Program-made: the position numbers and the translations under genes
Notes under the pieces: model-generated
What the model was told of the DNA's origin: nothing
Databases searched by the model: none
What the model saw: the letters and a program-made list of their open reading frames with translations, nothing else
Assembly (NCBI RefSeq): GCF_003261635.1
Contig: NZ_QFXK01000003.1
Coordinates: 1-64,000, forward strand
Direction of reading: 5' to 3'
Length of the DNA stretch: 64,000 nt
Source of the DNA: Kribbella monticola
GTDB lineage: Bacteria > Actinomycetota > Actinomycetes > Propionibacteriales > Kribbellaceae
Shown here: positions 33,855 to 40,915 of the stretch, piece by piece
Layout: every line of letters starts with the position of its first letter
Numbering within the stretch: position 1 is the first letter of the stretch

Positions 33855-34148
33855 GTGATCGTGGAACTGGTCGCCTACTTCTTCGAACGCGAGGACGCGG
33901 AGAACGTCGCCGACGCGCTCAACGGCAACCTCCGCCGAGGTCATTTCCAGGGCGAGGACGACGATGAGGACCATCCTTGGATGGTTCTCCTGCCCGCCGC
34001 TACGGATGCCGTAGTACTGGATGAGTTGCTGACGCAGTACGACGGATGGCTGGACTCTCCTACAGCCGAAGAACCGGCTGTCGAACCAGCACCTTTGCCT
34101 TCAGCACCTCAACGATTGAAGCAGTTCGGAGACCCGGACCGACGCTAA
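33855..34148 (+). CDS. Small protein, possibly RraB-like
   Basis: A 97-residue acidic protein. The first part, VAYFFEREDAENVADALNG, and the later AVVLDELLTQYDGWLDSP are reminiscent of the RraB fold; RraB ends with YDGWGTYF. RraB inhibits RNase E in enterobacteria, and distant relatives are annotated in actinobacteria. The tail is Pro-Glu-rich. The start is GTG 33855 or GTG 33861, 4-10 bp after the regulator's stop, so it is probably co-transcribed. The family call is tentative. Confidence 0.55.
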   Translation: MIVELVAYFFEREDAENVADALNGNLRRGHFQGEDDDEDHPWMVLLPAATDAVVLDELLTQYDGWLDSPTAEEPAVEPAPLPSAPQRLKQFGDPDRR

Positions 34149-34157
34149 TATCCGCCC

Positions 34158-35384
34158 ATGCCGAATTCACGCGGACCCAAGGTGTTGGTGGCGGGAGCGA
34201 GCATCGCGGGGCCCGCGCTGGCCCATTGGCTGCGCAGGCGGGGGGCCGAGGTGACGGTGGTGGAGCGGGCTCCCGAGCTGCGCCCCGGAGGGCAGGCGGT
34301 GGACGCGCGCGGGGTGGCCAAAGAGGTCATCGTGCGCATGGGGCTGGACGCGGCGGTGCGCGCGGCGTGCACCGACACGGCCGGTGCGCACCTCGTGGAC
34401 GCGGACGGGCAGGTGCTGGAAACCTTCCGCGCCGACGACGACGGTGGCGACGGGTTCATCGCGGACATCGAGATCCTGCGCGGGGACCTGTCCCAGGTGC
34501 TCTACGACGACACCCGCGACGGCGTCGAGTACGTGTTCGGCGACCGGATCGCCGAGCTCGCCCAGGACGCGGACGGGGTCGACGTGGTCTTCGCGGGCGG
34601 CAACCGGCGGCGCTTCGACCTGGTGGTCGGGGCCGACGGGCTGCACTCGGCGCTGCGAGCGATGGTCTTCGGGCCGCATGAGCGGTTTCTCCACCACCTC
34701 GGACACGTGCTGGCCTTCTACAGTGTGCCCAACGAGTTCGGGCTGGACCGCTGGCTGCTCGAGTACCAGGATCCCGAGTCCGGGCGCTCCGCCCTCCTGC
34801 GGCCCATCCAGGATGCCGCCCGCGCGATGGCCATGTTCTACTTCGCCTCGGCCGACTTCGACGTCGACTACCGCGACATCGCGGCGCAGAAGGTGCTGCT
34901 GCGTGAGCGGATGGCGGGCCTGGGCTGGTTGACCCCGGACATCCTCGCGCACCTGGACGACACGCCGGACTTCTACCTCGACCAGGTCGCCCAGGTGGTG
35001 ATGGACCGCTGGTCGAGTGGACGGGTGGTGCTGCTCGGGGACGCGGCGTTCAGCTCGTCGCCGATGTCCGGGCAGGGCACCGGGCTGGCCCTGGTCGGCG
35101 CCTACCTGCTGGCCGGAGAGCTGGCCGCCGCCGGGTGGGACCCCGACGCCGGGTTCGCCGGCTACGAGGCGCGGATGCGCTCGTTCGTCGAGGCCAACCA
35201 GGAGATCGGCCGGCTGAACGCCCGCAGCCGCGCCATCCCCGGCCCAGACGCCGAGCCAATCCCCGACTTCGCCGGCGAATGGTTCACCGAGCTCGTCGGC
35301 CGCGCGATCAACGGCATCGAGCTGCCCGACTACGCGGAGGTGCCGGACTCCGCAGCCCCGACCGCCTCGCCCGCCAAGCAGTAG
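34158..35384 (+). CDS. FAD-dependent monooxygenase (PHBH/TetX-like)
   Basis: A 408-residue flavoprotein hydroxylase. The N-terminal dinucleotide fold is VLVAGASIAGPALAHWLRRRG. The second FAD motif, VVLLGDAAFSSSPMSGQGTGLALVGA, is the GD motif of aromatic hydroxylases. A DG motif is seen in LVVGADGLHSALR. The substrate is unknown: family members hydroxylate aromatics, polyketides or tetracyclines. GC content is very high at the 5' end and Ala/Val codons are GCG/GTG-rich, unlike the neighbours, which hints at acquisition. It converges with ggt. Confidence 0.9.
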   Translation: MPNSRGPKVLVAGASIAGPALAHWLRRRGAEVTVVERAPELRPGGQAVDARGVAKEVIVRMGLDAAVRAACTDTAGAHLVDADGQVLETFRADDDGGDGFIADIEILRGDLSQVLYDDTRDGVEYVFGDRIAELAQDADGVDVVFAGGNRRRFDLVVGADGLHSALRAMVFGPHERFLHHLGHVLAFYSVPNEFGLDRWLLEYQDPESGRSALLRPIQDAARAMAMFYFASADFDVDYRDIAAQKVLLRERMAGLGWLTPDILAHLDDTPDFYLDQVAQVVMDRWSSGRVVLLGDAAFSSSPMSGQGTGLALVGAYLLAGELAAAGWDPDAGFAGYEARMRSFVEANQEIGRLNARSRAIPGPDAEPIPDFAGEWFTELVGRAINGIELPDYAEVPDSAAPTASPAKQ

Positions 35385-35401
35385 GTCAGGTAGCCCGAGC
35401 G

Positions 35402-35439
35402 ACGACGGAGGAGCTGCGTTCGGGCTGCTCCTCCGTCGT
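35402..35439. terminator. Bidirectional terminator hairpin
   Basis: A perfect 13-bp stem (ACGACGGAGGAGC / GCTCCTCCGTCGT) with a 12-nt loop lies between the convergent monooxygenase and ggt genes. Confidence 0.8.
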
Positions 35440-35445
35440 ACCGGC

Positions 35446-37269
35446 TCAGTTCGGCCAGAGTTGGTGGACGGTTCCTGCGGCGCCACCGCCTCGGCGTTTG
35501 GGTTCGGCTGCTGCGAGGTAGCCGCCGCCGGGGAGGAACTCGAGTGCTGCGACTGCGCCGATCTCGGCTGCGGAGGTGAGTGCGTCGCCGGAGGGGACGA
35601 GGACGTGGCCGTACGGCGCCAAGTCCTTGCCATAGGCATCTATGAAGGGCGGCTCCGCGGTCACCGTCGCCGTGTTGCGCTGGGATGCACGCGGTGCAGC
35701 GATTGCCTCAGGCAACGTCATCCCGCGGTCCAGCCGGTTGGTGAGCGTCTGCAGAACCGTGGTGATGATCGTCGAGCCACCGGGCGAGCCGAGAGCCAGG
35801 AACGGCTTGCCGCCACGGAGCACGATCGTCGGCGACATCGAGGAGCGCGGACGCTTGCCGGGCTGGATGCGGTTCGGGTCGGCGGGGTCGTAGGCGGCGG
35901 TGAAGTCGGTCAGCTCGTTGTTCAGCAGGAAGCCGCGACCCGGTACGAGGATGCCGCTGCCGCCGGTCTGCTCGATCGTCAACGTGTACGAGACCACGTT
36001 GCCCCACTTGTCGGCAGTGACCAGGTGCGTCGTCGACAACCCCTCGGTGTCGGGCCGCTGCGTCGTCGCGACACCCGGAGTGCACGGCGAGTAGGAACCG
36101 TCCGGCGAACCAGCCTTCAACGGCTTCACCAACGCGTGCTGCGGATCGATCAAGCAGGACCGCTCGGCGCCGAAGCCGCGCGACAGCAGCTCCTTGACCG
36201 GCACATTCACGTACGCCGGATCGCCCACGTAGGCAGCCCGATCGGCGAAGGCGAGTGCCGACGCCTCGAGGTACGTGTGCAGAGCCTGCGGGGTCGACAT
36301 CCTCGACAGGTGCTGCGGCGCCAGGATGTTCAGCGCCTCCCCGACCGTCGTTCCACCCGACGACGACGGGGCCATCCCGTAGACGTCGAGCCCGTCGTAG
36401 TGGACCTTCGTCGGGTCCCGCTTGATGACCTTGTACTTCGCCAGGTCAGCGGTCGTCAGATAGCCGGGCATCACCGGCAAGGTCGCACCCGGCGCCTTCG
36501 GCGGGGTCTGCACGACCTTCTGGATCTCATGCGCGATCGGCCCGGTGTAGAAGGCGGACGGGCCCTGGCGTCCCAGCAGTTCGTAGGTCTTCGCCAGGTC
36601 CTTGTTCTTGAACACCGATCCGACCACCGGCGCGTCTCCGCCCGGCAGGTACAGCTTGGCGGTCGGCGTGATCGCCGAGAAGCGGGCCTTGTTGTCGAGG
36701 GTCTGGTTGCGGAAGGTCTGGTCGATGACGAAGCCGCGGTCGGCCAGGTTCGCGGCGGGCTGCAGTGCCTTGCCGAGCGACAGCGATCCCCAGTTGTGCA
36801 GTGCCGAGTCCCAGGTCGCCAGCGTGCCGGGGATTCCGACCGAGACGCCCGAGGTGACGAGTTCGGGGAAGAAGTTGTACGGCTTGCCGGTCGCCGGGTT
36901 GATGAAGGCGTTGTTCGGCATCGTCGCCGGTGCGGTCTCGCGGCCGTCGAGCGTGTAGACCTTGTGGTTCTTGGCGCTGTAGTAGACGAAGTAGCCGCCG
37001 CCACCGATACCGGCGGAGTACGGCTCGGTCACGCCGAGCGCGGCCGCTGTGGCGACTGCCGCGTCGACCGCGTTGCCGCCGCGGCGCAGTACCGAGAGGC
37101 CGATGTTGGTGGCGTCGGCATCGACGGAGGCGACGGCGCCGCCGAAGCCGATCGCGGTGGGCGTCTTCGCCGGCGGGGCGTGCCGGTGGGCGACCGCCGT
37201 ACTGGCAGTCAGGCCGGACAGGACGAGCGCGCCAGCCGTCAGGGCTGCGGCCAAGCTTTTCGGTGTCAC
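35446..37269 (-). CDS. ggt: Gamma-glutamyltransferase, secreted
   Basis: A 607-residue Ntn-hydrolase that transfers or hydrolyses gamma-glutamyl groups. A signal peptide (AAALTAGALVLSGLTASTAVA) indicates export. The large-subunit part has DAAVATAAALGVTEPYSAGIGGGGYFVYY. Autoprocessing and catalysis depend on Thr413, in LSTTHLVTADKWGNVVSYT. The C-terminus carries SPTIVLRGGKP and GSPGGSTI, which bind the gamma-glutamyl moiety. Glutathione is absent in most actinobacteria, so gamma-glutamyl peptides or polyglutamate are likelier substrates. GGAGGACCC precedes the GTG. The next gene upstream on the same strand is the SigE-linked membrane protein, 77 bp away. Confidence 0.95.
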   Translation of the reverse strand: MTPKSLAAALTAGALVLSGLTASTAVAHRHAPPAKTPTAIGFGGAVASVDADATNIGLSVLRRGGNAVDAAVATAAALGVTEPYSAGIGGGGYFVYYSAKNHKVYTLDGRETAPATMPNNAFINPATGKPYNFFPELVTSGVSVGIPGTLATWDSALHNWGSLSLGKALQPAANLADRGFVIDQTFRNQTLDNKARFSAITPTAKLYLPGGDAPVVGSVFKNKDLAKTYELLGRQGPSAFYTGPIAHEIQKVVQTPPKAPGATLPVMPGYLTTADLAKYKVIKRDPTKVHYDGLDVYGMAPSSSGGTTVGEALNILAPQHLSRMSTPQALHTYLEASALAFADRAAYVGDPAYVNVPVKELLSRGFGAERSCLIDPQHALVKPLKAGSPDGSYSPCTPGVATTQRPDTEGLSTTHLVTADKWGNVVSYTLTIEQTGGSGILVPGRGFLLNNELTDFTAAYDPADPNRIQPGKRPRSSMSPTIVLRGGKPFLALGSPGGSTIITTVLQTLTNRLDRGMTLPEAIAAPRASQRNTATVTAEPPFIDAYGKDLAPYGHVLVPSGDALTSAAEIGAVAALEFLPGGGYLAAAEPKRRGGGAAGTVHQLWPN

Positions 37270-37346
37270 CGGGTCCTCCGCGGGGTCGGCGTACAGGGAC
37301 AGGCCCTGCCTACCTGCTCAGCGGCGCAAACGCCAGTCGAACCGTG

Positions 37347-38021
37347 TCAGGACACTGAGCAGGAAGCCATGAACCGCTGCAGCGAGATGTCGTCCCAGCC
37401 GGGGTGCTCGGCGGGCAACTGAACCACCAGCCACCGCTCGCCGAGTTTGACCTGCCCGACCTCGCGACCGGCCGCTGTCCCGATGTGGAAGACCTTGCCA
37501 CCGGCCTGCGTCACTCGCACCGACGACAGACTCTGCGCGTCGGCGGCGGATCGCAGTACGAGCGTGGCCTGGTCGTCGGACGTTCGCGCACTCGGAGGCG
37601 TCAGTACTACGCGGTCAGCGGCGATCGGGGTCTTCGGAGTCCAGCCCTGCGGTACCAGCGTGCACGCGACGGTGCTCCAGGGCTTGGTGTTCGGGACCAG
37701 CTCCAGCGCGGCACCGGCGAAGGTCGAGATCGTCTCCTCGCTCTGTGGCGTAGCCGACGTCGGAGTCACGGGCGCCTTGGCGGGCGCCCCACCGGTCGCC
37801 ACCTCTTTGTCGGAACCGCCCCACCACTTCAACTGGTTGCCGAAGCCGAACACGGCCGTGGTGACCGCGGCGATGCAGAGCACACCGGTGGTACGGCGGC
37901 GCGCGCGGATCCGGAACAGCGCCCGGCGCCCACGGGCCACATCCGCGTCCACGTCGGCCGGCGGCAGGCCGTCGACCGCCTGGTCGGCGAACCGCGTCAG
38001 CAGCAACTTCACGTCGTCCAC
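37347..38021 (-). CDS. Membrane-anchored protein paired with the second SigE-family sigma factor
   Basis: A 224-residue protein with a cytoplasmic N-terminus (ADVDADVARGRRALFRIRARR), one membrane helix (TTGVLCIAAVTTAVFGFG) and an exported domain with two cysteines (VACTLVPQG and the C-terminal SCSVS). It begins 3 bp after the sigma factor stop. Size, topology and position repeat those of the gene at 29191-30000, so the two pairs are probably paralogous modules. Whether it inhibits the sigma factor is not visible from motifs. Confidence 0.72.
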   Translation of the reverse strand: MDDVKLLLTRFADQAVDGLPPADVDADVARGRRALFRIRARRRTTGVLCIAAVTTAVFGFGNQLKWWGGSDKEVATGGAPAKAPVTPTSATPQSEETISTFAGAALELVPNTKPWSTVACTLVPQGWTPKTPIAADRVVLTPPSARTSDDQATLVLRSAADAQSLSSVRVTQAGGKVFHIGTAAGREVGQVKLGERWLVVQLPAEHPGWDDISLQRFMASCSVS

Positions 38022-38024
38022 GTC

Positions 38025-38546
38025 TCAACTACTCCCGGTCGCGGGATCGGCGGCCGGGTCCTCGGCCATCAGATCCTTCAGTCGTTTCAAGGCTTTCGCC
38101 GTCTGGCTCTTCACGGTCCCCTCGGTGCACTCCAGGATCCGCGCGCAACTGGCCACGTCGAGATCCTGGAAGTACCGCAGTACCAGGACTGCCCGTTGCC
38201 GCGGCGCCAGGTCGAGCAGCGCGCGCCGGACGGCCAGCGTGTCCACCTGGTCCTTCTCCTCGGACAGCCGCGGTTCGAACGTCTCGGCGGTCACCACCTC
38301 GGGGTGGCGGCCGGCCCGGCGGCGCTCGTCCAGGAAGGCGTTGACCAGGATGCGGTGCGCATACGGCCCCGCGCCCTCGTGCCGGATCCGGTGCCAGTGC
38401 ACGTACACCCTCGTACACGCGGTCTGGACCAGATCTTCGGCGGTGTGCACATCGCCCGCGGTGAGCAGCATCGCCGTACGCATCAGTCTGGTGCGATCCG
38501 CGAGCACGTACTCGCGGAACTCGGCCTCGCGGTCACCCCCTCGCAT
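38025..38546 (-). CDS. RNA polymerase sigma factor, SigE family (ECF), second copy
   Basis: A 173-residue group IV sigma factor. Region 2 is RLMRTAMLLTAGDVHTAEDLVQTACTRVYVHW, and region 4 is LAPRQRAVLVLRYFQDLDVASCARILECTEGTVKSQTAKAL. It shares most core residues with the factor at 29997-30506. ATG 38546 lies within the 3' end of miaA (14-nt overlap, same strand), so it may be translated from the miaA transcript. It is followed by its membrane-protein partner. Confidence 0.93.
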   Translation of the reverse strand: MRGGDREAEFREYVLADRTRLMRTAMLLTAGDVHTAEDLVQTACTRVYVHWHRIRHEGAGPYAHRILVNAFLDERRRAGRHPEVVTAETFEPRLSEEKDQVDTLAVRRALLDLAPRQRAVLVLRYFQDLDVASCARILECTEGTVKSQTAKALKRLKDLMAEDPAADPATGSS

Positions 38547-39522
38547 CCACAGCCCCCAGGCCTTCTTCCACCTCAACTACGCCACTCGGCGCCGAACGGT
38601 TGCCCTGTACTACGGACTCTCGTACGACGGTTGCCGCGCGCTCCACCAGGTCGGGATCGTCGTAGGCCAGCCAGGTGATCCGGGGGTCCTTGCGGAACCA
38701 GGAATCCTGCCTCCTCGCGAACCGCCTGGTCGCCTGAGCAGTCCGCTCGCGCGCTTCGGCCTCGCTGAGCTCACCGGCCAGCAACGCGATCACCTGGGAG
38801 TACCCGAGCGCGCGATTCGCCGTACGGCCGTCCAGCAGCCCCTTGCCGAGCAGATCGCGCACCTCGTCGACGAACCCGTTCTCGAACATCCGGTCCACCC
38901 GGGCGTTGATCCGCTCGTCGAGGACCGGCCGGGGTACGTCGAGTCCGACCTGAACCGCACCCGGGTAGATGTAGGTGTGCTCGGGCAGCGTCGCGACGTA
39001 CGGCGTACCGGTGATCTCGATGACCTCCAGCGCGCGCACGATCCGCCGGCCGTTGCTCGGCAGGATCTGCTGGGCGGCGGGCGGGTCCACCTCGGCGAGA
39101 CGCCGGTGCAACTCGCCGGATCCGTGCTCGGCCAGCTCGGCTTCCAGCCGCTCCCGTACTGCGGGGTCGGTGCCCGGGAAGGCGAAATCGTCGAGGATGG
39201 CGCGGACGTACAGCGCGGAGCCGCCGGCGAGCACGGGCACCACCTGACGCCGCAGGCAGTCGTCGATCGCGGCCCGGGCGAGTTGCTGGAACTCCGCGAC
39301 GGTCGCGGTCTGCGTGACGTCGAGGATGTCGAGCAGATGATGGGTGATGCCCTGCCGCTCGGCGACGGTGATCTTCGCCGTACCGACGTCCATCCCGCGG
39401 TAGACCTGCATGGCGTCGGCGTTGACCACCTCACCGCGCAATCGCTTGCACAGGGCAACGGAGAGGTCGGATTTGCCGGCCGCTGTGGGACCGGCGACCG
39501 CGACGACGAGTGGCACGACCAT
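38533..39522 (-). CDS. miaA: tRNA dimethylallyltransferase
   Basis: A 329-residue MiaA that transfers dimethylallyl from DMAPP to N6 of A37 in tRNAs reading UNN codons. The P-loop is AGPTAAGKSDLS, followed by NADAMQVYRGMDVGTAK. The other family signatures RRIVRALEVIEITG and GLLDGRTANRALGYSQV are intact. MiaB, which methylthiolates the product, is encoded about 4 kb upstream on the same strand. The 3' end overlaps the SigE-type sigma gene by 14 nt. dapF, the usual downstream neighbour, is displaced by about 9 kb. The start is ATG 39522. Confidence 0.95.
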   Translation of the reverse strand: MVVPLVVAVAGPTAAGKSDLSVALCKRLRGEVVNADAMQVYRGMDVGTAKITVAERQGITHHLLDILDVTQTATVAEFQQLARAAIDDCLRRQVVPVLAGGSALYVRAILDDFAFPGTDPAVRERLEAELAEHGSGELHRRLAEVDPPAAQQILPSNGRRIVRALEVIEITGTPYVATLPEHTYIYPGAVQVGLDVPRPVLDERINARVDRMFENGFVDEVRDLLGKGLLDGRTANRALGYSQVIALLAGELSEAEARERTAQATRRFARRQDSWFRKDPRITWLAYDDPDLVERAATVVRESVVQGNRSAPSGVVEVEEGLGAVDARG

Positions 39523-39698
39523 CCGCCCAGTGTGACAGTGCCTGCCCTGAACCACGTGACGAGGCGTGAACTCTTGCCCAAGACGGGCCCGAGAGGGTTG
39601 TGATGACCCTGTGTGTTCGGTAGGAACGGGGGCAAGGAGTGCGGTCCGCTGTGGGGGGCCGACACATTCACCGCAGTACCGACTCGGGAGGACATACA

Positions 39699-39941
39699 GT
39701 GACGAATCCGTTCGACGAAGAGACCGACGCGGCCAAGGACAACCTGGACCTGGACGGCGAGTTCGACGCCGCCAAGCGCAGCGGCGGCGATGTGGAGCTG
39801 AAGGGCAAGAGCGGTGGCGACGTCGAGGCCAAGAGTGGTGGGGACGTCGAAGCCAAGAGTGGTGGCGACGTCGAGGTCGGTGGGGACGGCCCGGAGGAGA
39901 GCGGCGGGGACGTCGAGGCGCCGCCGGCCGGCGGAAACTGA
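39699..39941 (+). CDS. Small acidic protein with SGGDVE repeats
   Basis: An 80-residue protein of unknown function. After NPFDEETDAAKDNLDLDG it carries five SGGDVE motifs at residues about 28, 38, 46, 54 and 68; the central ones form an exact 8-residue period SGGDVEAK. At DNA level these are near-identical 24-bp repeats. It is very acidic, with no hydrophobic segment. GGGAGGACATACA precedes the GTG start. It lies 90 bp before the antitoxin-like gene on the same strand. No modification enzyme of a RiPP type is next to it. Confidence 0.65.
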   Translation: MTNPFDEETDAAKDNLDLDGEFDAAKRSGGDVELKGKSGGDVEAKSGGDVEAKSGGDVEVGGDGPEESGGDVEAPPAGGN

Positions 39942-40031
39942 GACATCCCACACTCAAGGGCTTCCAGGTGGGAAGATCGCCGCTAGCTGTCTGTAAGTAG
40001 TTCACTACGCTAGGAATGGGAGCCCCACGAG

Positions 40032-40277
40032 ATGGGCATCTTCGACAAGTTCAAGGGCAAGGCCGAGGAACTCAAGGACAAGGCGACCGACCTCGTCGAC
40101 CAGCACGGCGACCAGGTCGGTGGGGGCCTCGACAAGGCCGGCGACTTCGTTGACGAGAAGACCGGCGGCAAGTACGGCGACAAGATCGACCAGGGTGTCG
40201 ACGTCGCCAAGGACCGTCTCGACGGTCTCGACGGTCAGGACGACGACATCGCCAACGGGCCGAACAACCCCGCCTGA
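40032..40277 (+). CDS. MT0933-type antitoxin-like protein
   Basis: An 81-residue protein matching the MT0933/Rv0909 antitoxin family: MGIFDKFKGKAEELKDKATDLV, then DKAGDFVDEKTGGKYGDKIDQG, and an acidic tail. In mycobacteria Rv0909 pairs with toxin Rv0910 (a SRPBCC protein), but no such toxin gene lies beside this one. Many family members in actinobacteria appear alone, so a housekeeping or stress role is equally possible. The highly charged sequence suggests an extended or coiled helix. Confidence 0.8.
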   Translation: MGIFDKFKGKAEELKDKATDLVDQHGDQVGGGLDKAGDFVDEKTGGKYGDKIDQGVDVAKDRLDGLDGQDDDIANGPNNPA

Positions 40278-40289
40278 CGTCGCGTCTCC

Positions 40290-40323
40290 GAAGGGCCGCG
40301 AGGATTCCCCCTCGCGGCCCTTC
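40290..40323 (+). terminator. Terminator hairpin after the antitoxin-like gene
   Basis: A perfect 13-bp stem GAAGGGCCGCGAG / CTCGCGGCCCTTC with an 8-nt loop, 12 bp after the stop codon, followed by ACTGTTT. Confidence 0.85.
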
Positions 40324-40386
40324 ACTGTTTCCCCTCCCCCGCCTCGCCGGATCGGGTGGTCGGCGGGTCCGTCTAGGGTTGCGGGC

Positions 40387-40839
40387 ATGGATCGGTTCCA
40401 GGTGATTCCCGCGGCGTACGTCGTACTTCGGCGCGGCGACGAGGTGTTGTTGCTGCTCAGGGCCGACACCGGCTACATGGACGGTTACTGGGCCGTGCCC
40501 GCCGGTCATGTCGAGAAGGACGAGTCGGTGCTCGCCGCGGCGATCCGCGAGGTGCGCGAGGAGGTCGGCGTCGAGATCGACCCGGCCGACCTGGTCCCCC
40601 TCACCGCGATGCACCGCACCGGCGGCAACGGGCAGCCGATCGACGAACGCGTCGACTTCTTCTTCATCACCACCCGCTGGCAGGGCGAGCCCCGCCTGAT
40701 GGAGCCAGGCAAGGCAGCCGGCCTCGGCTGGTACTCCCTGGACAACCTCCCCGACCCGGTCGTCCCCCACGAGGCCCGAGTCCTCGCCGGGGTCCGATCC
40801 GGCGGACTCCCCGCGATCATCGCGCAAGGTTTCGAGTAG
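40387..40839 (+). CDS. Nudix hydrolase
   Basis: A 150-residue protein with the complete Nudix box GHVEKDESVLAAAIREVREEVGVE (G-x5-E-x7-REUxEExGU), which binds Mg and cleaves nucleoside diphosphate derivatives. The first strand, AAYVVLRRGDEVLLLLRADTGY, and the C-terminal GLGWYSLDNLP are typical of the MutT/NUDT16-like small enzymes. The substrate is not predictable. The ATG start follows a terminator-containing spacer, so it has its own transcript. Confidence 0.92.
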   Translation: MDRFQVIPAAYVVLRRGDEVLLLLRADTGYMDGYWAVPAGHVEKDESVLAAAIREVREEVGVEIDPADLVPLTAMHRTGGNGQPIDERVDFFFITTRWQGEPRLMEPGKAAGLGWYSLDNLPDPVVPHEARVLAGVRSGGLPAIIAQGFE

Positions 40840-40915
40840 TTCTCCGGCTGTTCACCGTCGGGCGGGGTGAGGAGCCCTACAGTGCCTTCGTTGTCAACGA
40901 CTGCGGAGGCTCTGA

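Noticed and set aside
40032-40277. Complete toxin-antitoxin pair
   Set aside because: Only the antitoxin-like protein is present; the neighbours are a repeat protein and a Nudix hydrolase, neither a known toxin.
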